A stretch of 35,416 nucleotides of DNA. Source: DATKPC01 sp035524275 (GTDB lineage Bacteria > Pseudomonadota > Gammaproteobacteria > Burkholderiales > Burkholderiaceae_F). The notes under the pieces were generated by a model. That model searched no databases, was not told the origin of the DNA, and was given only the letters and a program-made list of their open reading frames with translations. The translations under genes and the position numbers were made by a program. Positions 23,834 through 32,402 of the stretch are shown one piece after another; positions within the stretch are counted from its first letter, which is position 1, and every line of letters starts with the position of its first letter. Where the stretch lies: positions 1 through 35,416 of the forward strand of contig DATKPC010000074.1 in the NCBI GenBank assembly GCA_035524275.1, written 5' to 3'.

Positions 23834-24250
23834 ATGGCGCCCGTAGTTGCCAGCTTCGACGATGTATCGCAATCGGTTCCGGGCGACGCCGTGGGGTCGG
23901 CGCCGGCCGGCGGTAGCCCGCGGCTGGCCGACACGCGCGTCCAGCGCGTGCTGTGGGTGCTCTGGCCGGCGTTCCTCGTTGCGGCGGTCGCCGAGCTCAT
24001 TTTCTTCGCGTTCGTCGATCCTTCCGACCTGCACATCTTCGGCGTGCCGCTCGATGCGCCGCGCTTGCCCGTCTATACGTTGGGGTTTTTCGCGTTCTGG
24101 GCGCTTTGTGCCGCGTCCGGGGCGCTCACGGTCTTCCTGCAGCGTTCGCCGTTCGAGGTCAACCGGTGCCCGCTCGTGGCCGAGGATCGTCCCGCCGGGT
24201 GCCCGAAGCGGGGCGAGGCGGACGCCTGCGACAACTGCGCGCCGGGCTAG
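23834..24250 (+). CDS. Two-span membrane protein with four C-terminal cysteines
   Basis: This is a 138-aa protein of unknown function. Spans are at about residues 39-61 and 78-102; the last 27 residues are Cys-rich (C112, C123, C132, C135: RCPLVAE, GCPKRG, CDNCAPG), a possible metal or iron-sulfur site. Both termini probably lie on the same, cytoplasmic, side. The ATG at 23834 has GGAGGG upstream, a strong site. It sits 95 bp behind fixH, at the end of the cbb3 block, so a role in copper or redox handling of the oxidase is a reasonable inference. Its TAG overlaps the stop of the convergent chemoreceptor gene in a shared CTAG (24247-24250). Confidence 0.75.
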   Translation: MAPVVASFDDVSQSVPGDAVGSAPAGGSPRLADTRVQRVLWVLWPAFLVAAVAELIFFAFVDPSDLHIFGVPLDAPRLPVYTLGFFAFWALCAASGALTVFLQRSPFEVNRCPLVAEDRPAGCPKRGEADACDNCAPG

Positions 24251-25830
24251 GCAGACACCGTCTTGTAGACGCCGCAGCCGACGACAAGCTGATCGTCGAG
24301 CGGGCGGATGTAGGACATCTTCGGCGCCGCAACCCGGGTCAGCGGATTGACGATCTCGTATTCGACCCAGCCGCCTCCCTCGGCGGCGCGGGCGAATGCG
24401 TCGGCGACCATGCGTTCGCCGCTCGAGCCGATCGCCTCGACGATCGACGTCCCGACCTTGTCCGGCCGCCCGCCGAACGCGCGGTAACTGCCACTGCGAT
24501 CGATCGCGAAAACGTAGAGATCGCGATCGTGGAATTCGCGCGCCGGGTTCGTGTAGGCCGAGAGCGCGCCGGCCACGCCGGCGCGGCGCGCCTCCTCGAT
24601 CGCGCGATCGATCAGCGCCATCGCCTCGTAGGCGGTGCCTTGCCGCAGCCGGAATCCGCGGACGCTCGACTCGAGCGTGTCCGCGCGCTCGCCCAGTTCG
24701 CGCGCGAGGCGCGTCGCCTGCTCGACCATGCTCGCGTTGTGTTGCGTCAGGCCGTCGAGTTCGGCGACGACGCCGGTGATCTGCTTCAGGCCGGCGCTCT
24801 GCGAAGCCGACTCCGCGGCGATCGCCTGCATCTGCTGGGCCATGGCACGAATGCCGCCGACAATGGACTCCAGCGTCGCATTGACGCCGCGTATGCGCTG
24901 CGCGCCCTCGGCGACCTCGCCCATCGAGGCGTCGATCAGTGCCTTGATCTCGCGCGCCGCTTCCCCGCTGCGACGCGCCAGCGTCCGGACCTCCGAAGCG
25001 ACGACGGCGAAACCGCGGCCCTGTTCGCCGGCGCGCGCCGCTTCCACGGCGGCGTTCAGCGCCAGGATGTTCGTCTGGAATGCGATGCCATCAATCAGGC
25101 TGACGATCTCGCTCACGCGGCGCGACGACTGCTCGATGCCGTCCATCCGCGCGACGGCTTCGCGCATCGCCTGCGCGCCCTGTTCCGCGAGGCCACTGAG
25201 GCCGCGCGCCTGCTGCTCGGCCTGCTGCGCCGCTTCGTCGTTGGCGTGGACGGTCCTGGCGATGTCCTGCACGCTGGAGGATGTCTCCTCGAGGCTCGCG
25301 GCCTGCTGTTCGGTGCGGCGCGAGAGTTCCACGTTGTCGCGCGTCAGCGTCTCGGCCGTTTGCCGGACGAGCGCCGACATCGTGTTGATGTTCGCGACCG
25401 TCGCGGAGAGATTGACGTTGATCGCCTCGATCTCCTGGCCGATGAGGGCGAGTTCGTCGCGACCCTGGAGGTCGATCTTCCGTGTCAGGTCGCCCGAGAC
25501 CATGGCCCGCGTTGCCTGCATCACCACACCGGAGGTGCGCGCGATCGTCCGATGCACGGCGATGGCGAGCCAGGTCGCGGCGCCGGCGCCGGCGACGATC
25601 GCGACCGCCGCGCATCGCAGGAACATCGGCGCGACGCCCGCAGCGCCGGGCGGCGTGCCGAGTGACAGGAACCCGAGCAACGCAGCGCCGGCGAGCGACG
25701 GCGTGGCGACCGCCAGCAACAGCAGGGTCACCTTGGCCTTCAGCGTCAGCTCGCGCGCCCTCGAGGCGCGCTGGCGCGGCTCCGCGATACGGGCGCCTGC
25801 TGGCGCCTTGCCGGACGGGTGCTGGTTCAT
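24247..25830 (-). CDS. Methyl-accepting chemotaxis protein with C-terminal Cache-like domain
   Basis: This is a 527-aa chemoreceptor. Two close spans (about residues 33-58 and 70-90) leave a periplasmic loop of only a dozen residues, so there is no periplasmic sensor. A HAMP region (SGVVMQATRAMVSGDLTRKI) leads into a full signalling domain with the hairpin tip EIVSLIDGIAFQTNILALNAAVEAARAGEQG. After this, about residues 415-527 form a domain (AYEAMALIDRAIEEARRAG, REFHDRDLYVFAIDRSGSY, VEYEIVNPL, KMSYIRPLDDQLVVGCGVY) that looks like a single Cache module and must be cytoplasmic. It should signal to CheA/CheW. Sensing is therefore internal, perhaps of redox or a metabolite (inference). No che genes are nearby. 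Confidence 0.88.
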   Translation of the reverse strand: MNQHPSGKAPAGARIAEPRQRASRARELTLKAKVTLLLLAVATPSLAGAALLGFLSLGTPPGAAGVAPMFLRCAAVAIVAGAGAATWLAIAVHRTIARTSGVVMQATRAMVSGDLTRKIDLQGRDELALIGQEIEAINVNLSATVANINTMSALVRQTAETLTRDNVELSRRTEQQAASLEETSSSVQDIARTVHANDEAAQQAEQQARGLSGLAEQGAQAMREAVARMDGIEQSSRRVSEIVSLIDGIAFQTNILALNAAVEAARAGEQGRGFAVVASEVRTLARRSGEAAREIKALIDASMGEVAEGAQRIRGVNATLESIVGGIRAMAQQMQAIAAESASQSAGLKQITGVVAELDGLTQHNASMVEQATRLARELGERADTLESSVRGFRLRQGTAYEAMALIDRAIEEARRAGVAGALSAYTNPAREFHDRDLYVFAIDRSGSYRAFGGRPDKVGTSIVEAIGSSGERMVADAFARAAEGGGWVEYEIVNPLTRVAAPKMSYIRPLDDQLVVGCGVYKTVSA

Positions 25831-25991
25831 GGCGGCGGAAGTCGGAAACCGGGGTACCGGGGTTCGAGCAGGATAGGCGAGCGGCGCGGCTGCGCGATGC
25901 GCGAAAAGCGGGGTTTATCCGACGCAGAGGTGCCGCTGCGAGTCGTCAGCAAGCCGCGCCGAGGGGGCGCAGGGAAGGCGCCGGGGGGAAA

Positions 25992-26011
25992 CCCTGGTCG
26001 CGGCGCCAGGG
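25992..26011 (-). terminator. Weak stem-loop downstream of fnr
   Basis: CCCTGG and CCAGGG form a 6-bp stem with an 8-base loop, about 40 bases after the fnr stop. On the minus strand it is followed by TTTCCCCCC, so it is at best a poor intrinsic terminator. Confidence 0.25.
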
Positions 26012-26048
26012 CGGAGCAGGGGGGGCGGGACGCGCGCTGCGCCGACGG

Positions 26049-26795
26049 TCAGCAGGTCGCCGCGCCGCGCTCCTGTCCGCTGACGAGCGCACGCAGGCCG
26101 TCGGTATCGATGATGCGGACGTGCTTCTGGTTGACTTCGAGGAGGCCGTCCTGCGCGAATCGCGACATCACGCGGCTCACGGTCTCCAGCTTCAAGCCCA
26201 GGAAGCTGCCGATCTCGGCTCGCGTCATTCGCAGCACGAACTCGGTTCGGGAATAGCCTCGCGCCTCGAAGCGCTGCGAGAGGTTGAGCAGGAAGGCGGC
26301 GAGGCGTTCCTCCGCGTGCATGCTGCCGAGCAGCAGCATCACGCCGTGCTCGCGGACGATCTCGCGACTCATGACCTGGTGGAAATGGCGCCGCAGGACC
26401 GGCAGGGAGTCCGCGACCTCCTCGAGCCGGTCGTAGGGGATCACGCAGACCTCGGTATCCTCGAGGGCCACCGCATCGCAGGTGTGCGACTCGTTGCTGA
26501 TGCCGTCCATCCCGACGATCTCGCCGGCCATGTGGAAGCCGGTGACCTGCTCGCGACCGTCATTGGACATCACGAGGCTTTTCAGGAATCCGAAGCGAAC
26601 CGCGTACATCGACTCGAAGTGGTCGCCGGAACGGAACAGCGCGTCACCCCGCTTGACGCGCATCCGCGTCGATACGAGCTGCTCGACCTTCTCCAGCTCG
26701 TTCATCGACAGGCCGACAGGCAAGCACAGCTCGCGCAGGTTGCAGTTGGCGCACGCGACCCTGAGCTGCGAGATGTTGTAGTTTGGCGCGTTCAC
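26049..26795 (-). CDS. fnr: FNR-type oxygen-sensing transcription regulator
   Basis: FNR is a 248-aa CRP/FNR-family activator that binds a [4Fe-4S] cluster and loses it in oxygen. The four ligands are visible: C15, C18 and C24 (VACANCNLRELC) and C106 (NESHTCDAV). The cyclic-nucleotide-like sensor domain is followed by the HTH EIGSFLGLKLETVSRVMSRF, whose ETVSR recognition helix is the FNR type that reads TTGAT or close variants. This explains the three TTGAC-N4-GTCAA sites in the window. It is divergent from hemN, with one box in the shared gap. The start at 26795 gives the expected spacing from the N-terminus to the first cysteine. A 218-bp gap separates it from the chemoreceptor gene. Confidence 0.95.
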   Translation of the reverse strand: MNAPNYNISQLRVACANCNLRELCLPVGLSMNELEKVEQLVSTRMRVKRGDALFRSGDHFESMYAVRFGFLKSLVMSNDGREQVTGFHMAGEIVGMDGISNESHTCDAVALEDTEVCVIPYDRLEEVADSLPVLRRHFHQVMSREIVREHGVMLLLGSMHAEERLAAFLLNLSQRFEARGYSRTEFVLRMTRAEIGSFLGLKLETVSRVMSRFAQDGLLEVNQKHVRIIDTDGLRALVSGQERGAATC

Positions 26796-26884
26796 GTTGG
26801 TTCCCCTGCCTGCAACCCGCTCGTCGCATCGCGCATCTTGGGTTTGCGACCCGCCGGGAGGCGTCGCCCGCGGCTCGTCACGGC

Positions 26885-26898
26885 TTGACCGCGGTCAA
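26885..26898 (+). promoter_or_regulatory. FNR-type box between fnr and hemN
   Basis: TTGACCGCGGTCAA is a fully palindromic 14-mer. Its centre is 41.5 bases before a start near 26933, set by ATAATA at 26921-26926, giving class II FNR geometry toward hemN. It lies 90 bp from the fnr ATG and could also control fnr itself. Confidence 0.7.
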
Positions 26899-26920
26899 GG
26901 GCCTCTCCTTCCACAACAGA

Positions 26921-26926
26921 ATAATA
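26921..26926 (+). promoter_or_regulatory. Probable -10 element of hemN
   Basis: ATAATA in the AT-rich run ACAGAATAATAGTG is positioned as expected for the class II FNR promoter, about 70 bases before the hemN ATG. Confidence 0.45.
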
Positions 26927-27001
26927 GTGCTTCTTAAGCGGGCGTGCCGATGGCGTGGATCCGTTCGAGAGTGATATCCACAACATAATCAGGGGAAAGC
27001 G

Positions 27002-28399
27002 ATGCCCAATGCGATGACTGCGGAGGTAGCCGTTCCGCCGGCGGAGATGCTGAAGCGCTTCGACGTGCCTGGGCCGCGCTATACGTCGTACCCGACGGCC
27101 GACCGCTTCGTCGACGCCTTCGACGCCGCGGCCTATGGCGCATGGCTCGCGCGGCGCAGCGACGGGCCCGCGCCACCGCTTTCGTTGTACGTCCATCTGC
27201 CGTTCTGCAGCTCGATCTGCTACTACTGCGGCTGCAACAAGGTGATCACGCGCGACCAGAGTCGCGCCGCGGAGTACCTGGACTACCTGGCCAAGGAAGT
27301 CGCCCTCGTGGCCGACAGCCTCGGGCAGCCGCAGCCGGTCGAGCAGCTGCACCTGGGCGGCGGCACGCCGACATTCCTGACCGACGACGAGCTCAGGCGG
27401 CTGAAGGACATTCTTCAGGCGCGGTTCCCGATCGCGCCCAAGGGCGAGTTCGGCGTCGAGGTCGATCCGCGGTCCGCGCCCGCCAGCAAGATCCGAACGC
27501 TGGCCGGCCTCGGCTTCAATCGCGTCTCGGTGGGCGTCCAGGATTTCGACCCCGGTGTCCAGGCCGCGGTGAACCGGATCCAGGGATTCGACCTGACCCG
27601 TTCGACGATCGAAGCGGCTCGGGTCGCCGGAATCCGCTCCGTCAACCTGGACCTCATCTACGGGCTGCCGCGGCAGAGCCGCGAGACCTTCGCGCGGACG
27701 ATCGACCGCGTCCTGGAGCTCGATCCGGACCGCATTGCGCTGTACAACTACGCGCACCTGCCGGAGCGATTCAAGCCGCAGCGGCGCATCGAGGCCGCCG
27801 AATTGCCGTCGCCCGAGGAGAAGCTCGGCATCATGATGGACGCGATCGCGCGCCTGAGCGCGGCCGGCTATCGCTACATCGGGATGGACCACTTCGCGAA
27901 GTCCGGCGACGACCTGGCGCGGGCGCAGGAACAGGGCCGCCTGCACCGGAACTTCCAGGGCTACAGCACGCGGCCCGACTGCGACCTGATCGGGCTCGGC
28001 GTCTCGGCGATCAGCAAGATCGGGCCGACGTATGCGCAGAACGTCCGGGAACTGGACGAGTACTACGACCGCCTGCGCAACGGGATGCTGCCGACGGCGC
28101 GCGGCGTCCTGCTGGATCGCGACGACCTTGTCCGGCGTGCCGTCGTGATGTCGCTGATGTGCCACTTCGAGGTCTCGCGCGAGGCGATCGAGACGTCCCA
28201 CCTGCTGCGTTTCGACGAATACTTCAAGCGCGAGATGGGCGAGCTGCGCCAGTTCGAGGAGGCAGGGCTCGTCGAGGTCACGCGCGACTGGATCACCGTC
28301 TCGCCGCTCGGGCGGCTGCTGGTGCGCCCGATCGCGATGGTCTTCGACAGCTACCTGCGGCAGGACGAGCGGATCCGGCGCTACTCGCGCGTCGTATAG
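27002..28399 (+). CDS. hemN: Oxygen-independent coproporphyrinogen III oxidase (HemN)
   Basis: HemN is a 465-aa radical SAM enzyme that converts coproporphyrinogen III to protoporphyrinogen IX without oxygen. The cluster-binding cysteines are C69, C73 and C76 in HLPFCSSICYYCGCNK, followed by C78, as in E. coli HemN. QLHLGGGTPTFL, GLGFNRVSVGVQDFD and YNYAHLPERFKPQRRI are further family motifs, and the C-terminal HemN domain is complete. Length matches true HemN rather than shorter HemW proteins. The ATG at 27002 has AGGGGAAA upstream. An FNR-type promoter precedes it, which fits haem demand of the cbb3 oxidase under low oxygen. The next gene starts 37 bp after the stop. Confidence 0.96.
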   Translation: MPNAMTAEVAVPPAEMLKRFDVPGPRYTSYPTADRFVDAFDAAAYGAWLARRSDGPAPPLSLYVHLPFCSSICYYCGCNKVITRDQSRAAEYLDYLAKEVALVADSLGQPQPVEQLHLGGGTPTFLTDDELRRLKDILQARFPIAPKGEFGVEVDPRSAPASKIRTLAGLGFNRVSVGVQDFDPGVQAAVNRIQGFDLTRSTIEAARVAGIRSVNLDLIYGLPRQSRETFARTIDRVLELDPDRIALYNYAHLPERFKPQRRIEAAELPSPEEKLGIMMDAIARLSAAGYRYIGMDHFAKSGDDLARAQEQGRLHRNFQGYSTRPDCDLIGLGVSAISKIGPTYAQNVRELDEYYDRLRNGMLPTARGVLLDRDDLVRRAVVMSLMCHFEVSREAIETSHLLRFDEYFKREMGELRQFEEAGLVEVTRDWITVSPLGRLLVRPIAMVFDSYLRQDERIRRYSRVV

Positions 28400-28436
28400 T
28401 GCTGCGCGGGCGCGCGCTTGCGCGTCCGCGCAACCC

Positions 28437-29198
28437 ATGATCACCCTTCCCGCTCCCGAGATCGCCGCATTCGCCTTGTCCGCGCTGGGCGGGCTTCACT
28501 GCGCCGGCATGTGCGGCGGGTTCATCGGCGCGTTGCAACTGCATCGGCCGGCGTCGATTCCGGTCGCGCGCTGGGCCGCGGCCTACCACGTCGGCCGCAT
28601 CGCGAGCTACGCGACGGCCGGCGCGCTCGCCGGCGCCCTGGGCGAATCCCTCTTCGCGACACGCCTGCTGCCGCTGCAGGTCCTGCTGCTGGCCGCCGGC
28701 GGACTGATGCTGCTGCTGATCGGGGCGTCGATGTTCTCGCGCGCGACCGGCTGGCTGCGGCGGCTGGAGCCGGCCGGCGTCTGGCTGTGGCTGCGCCTGC
28801 AACCCGTCGCGCGTCGGGTCTATCCGCCACGCTCGACGCGCCAGGCGCTGCTGGCCGGTCTCGCCTGGGGCTGGATTCCCTGTGGCATGGTCTACGCCGC
28901 GCTGCCGCTTGCGCTGGTCGCCGGCGGGCCGCTTCGCGGCGCGAGCGTCATGGGCGCTTTCGGCATCGGCACGCTGCCGGCGCTCGTGCTCGTCGACTCG
29001 GTCGCGGCTCGCTGGCGCGCGGGCGGCGAGCCCCGCGCGGCCGGAATCGGCCGCATCCTGCGCCCGCTCGCCGGCGTGCTGATCGTCGTCTTCGGCCTGT
29101 CGTCGCTGGCGCACGCGGCGCAGGTCGCTGGCGCGCGGTCGGCACTGCTCGGGTCGCTCGCCTCGATCTGCCACCACCGCGCTGCCGCGTTGCCCTGA
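28437..29198 (+). CDS. TauE/SafE-type (UreH/DsbD-like) membrane protein
   Basis: This is a 253-aa protein with about six membrane spans. It has paired Cys motifs in the spans: GLHCAGMCGGFIGA near residue 20 and WGWIPCGMVYAA near residue 147. These match the UreH-like/DsbD_2 group, annotated loosely as sulfite exporter TauE/SafE, and include the HC-x2-MC pattern that suits copper or nickel binding. In my recollection relatives lie beside cbb3 oxidase genes in many betaproteobacteria, where a role in copper delivery has been proposed. It lies 37 bp after hemN and probably shares its FNR-type promoter. True sulfite export is unlikely (inference). The C-terminus ends ICHHRAAALP, giving a further Cys-His-His cluster. 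Confidence 0.8.
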   Translation: MITLPAPEIAAFALSALGGLHCAGMCGGFIGALQLHRPASIPVARWAAAYHVGRIASYATAGALAGALGESLFATRLLPLQVLLLAAGGLMLLLIGASMFSRATGWLRRLEPAGVWLWLRLQPVARRVYPPRSTRQALLAGLAWGWIPCGMVYAALPLALVAGGPLRGASVMGAFGIGTLPALVLVDSVAARWRAGGEPRAAGIGRILRPLAGVLIVVFGLSSLAHAAQVAGARSALLGSLASICHHRAAALP

Positions 29199-29281
29199 AC
29201 ACGGCGGCAAGGCGCCGCGACGCCGAGGCCGGTGTCGCTATCATCCGAGGTTGTCTCCGAACGCGACACGCCGGATCGAAC

Positions 29282-31909
29282 ATGAAGAGCGCCGAGATTC
29301 GCCAGCAGTTCCTGAGGTTCTTCGAACAGAACGGCCACACGATCGTGCGCGCGTCGTCGCTGGTGCCCGCCAACGACCCGACGCTGCTGTTCGTCAACTC
29401 CGGGATGGTCCAGTTCAAGGACGTCTTCACCGGGCGCGAGCAGCGCGCGTACAAGCGCGCGACGACGGCGCAGAAGTCGCTGCGTGCCGGCGGCAAGCAC
29501 AACGACCTCGAGAACGTCGGCTACACGGCGCGGCACCACACGTTCTTCGAGATGCTGGGCAACTTCAGTTTCGGCGACTACTTCAAGCGCGATGCCGCCC
29601 GTTTCGCGTGGCGCCTGCTCACCGAGGTCTACAAGCTGCCCGCCGACAAGCTGTGGACCACGGTCTACGTCGACGACGACGAGGCCTACGACATCTGGAC
29701 GAAGGAGATCGGCGTGCCGCCGGAGCGCTGCGTGCGCATCGGCGACAAGCCCGGGCAGCCGCCGTACACGTCGGACAACTTCTGGCAGATGGCCGATACC
29801 GGGCCGTGCGGGCCGTGCAGCGAGATCTTCTACGACCACGGCCCCGAGGTCGCGGGCGGCCCGCCGGGGTCGCCGGACGCCGACGGCGATCGCTACATCG
29901 AGATCTGGAACCTCGTCTTCATGCAGTTCGACCGCGACGCGGAGGGGCGCCTGACGCCGCTGCCGAAGCCGTGCGTCGACACCGGGATGGGCCTGGAGCG
30001 GCTCGCCGCGGTGCTGCAGCACGTCCACAGCAACTACGACATCGATCTCTTCCGCCACCTGATCGCGGCGGCGGCGCGCGAGACCGGCTGCAGCGATCTC
30101 GCGAATAATTCGCTGAAGGTGATTGCGGACCATGTTCGCGCGTGCGGCTTCCTGATCGCCGACGGTGTGATTCCCGGCAACGAAGGCCGCGGCTACGTGT
30201 TGCGCCGGATCATCCGGCGCGCCCTTCGGCACGGCTACATGCTCGGCCGCCACGAGCCGTTCTTCCACCGCGTCGTTGCCGCACTCGTCGCGGAGATGGG
30301 CGACGCCTATCCCGAACTCCGGGAGCAGCAGGGGCGCATCGAAGGCGTGCTGAAGCAGGAGGAGGAGCGCTTCGGCGAGACGCTGGAACACGGGATGAAG
30401 ATCCTCGAGGCGGCGCTCGGCCAGATGCAGCCGGGCGACGCGCGGATGCTCGACGGGGAAACCGTGTTCCTGCTTTACGACACGTACGGGTTCCCGGTCG
30501 ACCTGACGGCGGACATCTGCCGCGAGCGTGGCGTCGCCGTCGACATCGCCGGCTTCGAGCAGGCGATGGAGCGGCAGCGCGACCAGGCGCGCGCCGCCGG
30601 CAAGTTCCGCGGTGGCGCCACCGTCGACTATGCCGGCGAGCGGACCCGATTCGTCGGGTATGACGCGATGCAGGCCGACGCGCGCGTCGTCGGGCTTTAC
30701 GTCGACGGCACGCCCGTGAGCGAGGCGCGCGTCGGCCAGAAGGTGATCGTTGTGCTGGACACGACGCCGTTCTACGCGGAATCCGGCGGCCAGGTCGGCG
30801 ACACCGGCGAGATCTCCGGGCCCGGCGGCACGTTGCGGGTCGGCGACACGCAGAAGATCCAGGCCGACGTCGTCGGGCATCACGGCGAGATCGTCGCCGG
30901 TTCGATCGAGTTCGGCGACCGGGTCGTCGCCCGCGTCGACGCGGCGCGCCGCACCCGCTCGATGCTGAACCATTCGGCGACGCACTTGATGCACGCCGCA
31001 TTGCGCAGCGTGCTCGGAACCCATGTGCAGCAGAAGGGCTCGCTGGTCGACGCCGATCGCACCCGTTTCGACTTCTCGCACGACAAGCCGCTCACCGCGG
31101 ACGAGATCCGGCGCGTCGAGGACATGGTCAACGCCGCGATCCGGGCCAATGCGGCGGTGGCCGCCCGCGTGATGCGCTACGACGACGCGATTCGCGCCGG
31201 GGCGCTCGCGTTCTTCGGCGACAAGTATGGCGACGAGGTCCGCGTCGTCGGCATGGGCGAACATTCCACCGAACTGTGTGGCGGGACCCACGTGAGTCGC
31301 ACCGGCGACATCGGACTGTTCAAGATCATCGCCGAGGGCGGAGTCGCCGCCGGCGTGCGCCGCGTCGAGGCGGTGACCGGGCCGGGCGCGCTCGCCTGGG
31401 TGCAGGGGCTCGATGCACAGCTTGCGGAAGTCGCCTCAGCGCTGCGCGCGCCGCAGGCCGAGGCGACGCATCGGGTGGCGCAGATCCTGGACCAGGTGAA
31501 GTCGCTCGAGAAGGAACTGGCGCGGCTGAAGGCGAAGATCGCCTCCAGCCAGGGCGACGACCTGGCGGCGCGGGCGGTCGAGATCAAGGGCGTCATGGTG
31601 CTCGCCGCGGCGCTCGAGGGAGCCGATGCGAAGGTGTTGCGCGACACCGTGGATCAGCTCAAGAACAAGTTGAAGACGGCCGCGATCGTGCTGGCTGCCG
31701 TCGGCGACGGCAAGGTCCAGCTGGCGGCCGGCGTCACGGCCGACTCGACGTCTCGCATCAAGGCCGGGGATCTGGTCAATTTCGTCGCGCAGCAGGTCGG
31801 CGGCAAGGGCGGCGGCCGCGCCGACTTGGCGATGGCCGGCGGCAACGACGCCGGGCGCCTTCCGGCCGCGCTCGAGAGCGTGCGGAGCTGGGCTGAAGAG
31901 CGACTCTGA
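29282..31909 (+). CDS. alaS: Alanyl-tRNA synthetase
   Basis: AlaS is an 875-aa class II aminoacyl-tRNA synthetase that charges tRNA-Ala and edits Ser/Gly. The order is complete: catalytic domain (LLFVNSGMVQFKDVFTG, FEMLGNFSFGDYFK, MADTGPCGPCSEIFYDHG, GMGLERLAAVLQ), tRNA-recognition region, editing domain with zinc ligands H564, H568, C666 and H670 (HSATH, CGGTH), coiled coil (VKSLEKELARLKAKIAS) and the C-Ala domain ending GKGGGRADLAMAGG. The zinc-ligand numbering is the same as in E. coli AlaS, supporting the ATG at 29282. A TATCAT at 29239-29244 is a possible -10 element. No recX or recA gene, its neighbour in many bacteria, is next to it. Confidence 0.97.
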   Translation: MKSAEIRQQFLRFFEQNGHTIVRASSLVPANDPTLLFVNSGMVQFKDVFTGREQRAYKRATTAQKSLRAGGKHNDLENVGYTARHHTFFEMLGNFSFGDYFKRDAARFAWRLLTEVYKLPADKLWTTVYVDDDEAYDIWTKEIGVPPERCVRIGDKPGQPPYTSDNFWQMADTGPCGPCSEIFYDHGPEVAGGPPGSPDADGDRYIEIWNLVFMQFDRDAEGRLTPLPKPCVDTGMGLERLAAVLQHVHSNYDIDLFRHLIAAAARETGCSDLANNSLKVIADHVRACGFLIADGVIPGNEGRGYVLRRIIRRALRHGYMLGRHEPFFHRVVAALVAEMGDAYPELREQQGRIEGVLKQEEERFGETLEHGMKILEAALGQMQPGDARMLDGETVFLLYDTYGFPVDLTADICRERGVAVDIAGFEQAMERQRDQARAAGKFRGGATVDYAGERTRFVGYDAMQADARVVGLYVDGTPVSEARVGQKVIVVLDTTPFYAESGGQVGDTGEISGPGGTLRVGDTQKIQADVVGHHGEIVAGSIEFGDRVVARVDAARRTRSMLNHSATHLMHAALRSVLGTHVQQKGSLVDADRTRFDFSHDKPLTADEIRRVEDMVNAAIRANAAVAARVMRYDDAIRAGALAFFGDKYGDEVRVVGMGEHSTELCGGTHVSRTGDIGLFKIIAEGGVAAGVRRVEAVTGPGALAWVQGLDAQLAEVASALRAPQAEATHRVAQILDQVKSLEKELARLKAKIASSQGDDLAARAVEIKGVMVLAAALEGADAKVLRDTVDQLKNKLKTAAIVLAAVGDGKVQLAAGVTADSTSRIKAGDLVNFVAQQVGGKGGGRADLAMAGGNDAGRLPAALESVRSWAEERL

Positions 31910-31912
31910 GGC

Positions 31913-31934
31913 CGTCGTCCTGCCGACGCTTTTT
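31913..31934 (+). terminator. Possible intrinsic terminator after alaS
   Basis: CGTCG and CGACG form a 5-bp stem with a 6-base loop 4 bp after the alaS stop, followed by C and five T residues. The stem is short but position and T-run are right. Confidence 0.4.
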
Positions 31935-31959
31935 CGCGATCGCTCGTCGCGCGAGCCGG

Positions 31960-32262
31960 CTAGTCCGCCCGCTGCCGGTCGTCGGGCACCCTCGGGTCCG
32001 CCACCCTCGGCGCACGGCACGCTTCGCACCAGATCGACGGTTCGGCCATCCACGCGCGCGCATCGGCGAGGCGCGCATGATTGACGACGGTGCCGTGGTC
32101 CTCGCAGACCGTCGCCCAGGCGCCCGCCTCGGTGCTCATCGAGGCCTGCGCCGCGTGGTAGAGACCGATGAGCGTCCCGGTGTCGCGGCTCCGCCGCTGC
32201 GTCACGCAACCGGGCACGCCATTGAAGGCGTAGGACTTGACGGCCTGAGGGTCCGGAATCAT
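31960..32262 (-). CDS. Small conserved hypothetical protein
   Basis: This is a 100-aa protein on the minus strand between alaS and the panE-like gene. Its core, WATVCEDHGTVVNHARLADAR, and the later PSIWCEACR look constrained: two Cys regions (C at CEDHG and the C-x2-C of WCEAC) and a His could bind a metal. I recall similar short proteins with a CEDHG-VNH pattern in other genomes, without known function. The ATG at 32262 has TCCGG rather than a clear ribosome site upstream. No other gene fits this interval. The C-terminus is Arg/Asp-rich. Confidence 0.5.
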   Translation of the reverse strand: MIPDPQAVKSYAFNGVPGCVTQRRSRDTGTLIGLYHAAQASMSTEAGAWATVCEDHGTVVNHARLADARAWMAEPSIWCEACRAPRVADPRVPDDRQRAD

Positions 32263-32334
32263 CCGCGAAGCGTAGCGCAGCGCGCCCGGCGTGGGCCGCG
32301 GCGATGCCGGACGTAGCCGGTGCCGCGCTTGCGC

Positions 32335-32340
32335 TAAATT
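32335..32340 (+). promoter_or_regulatory. Possible -10 element of the panE-like/nudC pair
   Basis: TAAATT, within GCGCTAAATTCCCGCC, is the only AT-rich hexamer before the panE-like gene and lies 63 bp from its ATG. No clear -35 is seen. Confidence 0.3.
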
Positions 32341-32402
32341 CCCGCCCTGGAGGGATCGGGCGGCGGCGGCGGGTACCGCGTGCCCGAGGTTCGGGAGCGG
32401 CG

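Noticed and set aside
23953..25665. Plus-strand open frame opposite the chemoreceptor
   Set aside because: Arg/Asp/Ala-rich antisense shadow of a clear MCP gene.
28437..29198. True sulfite exporter
   Set aside because: The HC-x2-MC and PCGM motifs and the position after hemN fit the UreH/DsbD-like copper-associated group better than sulfite transport.
28892..31291. Minus-strand open frame of 799 codons opposite alaS
   Set aside because: Shadow of alaS; no recognisable domain and no start with a ribosome site.
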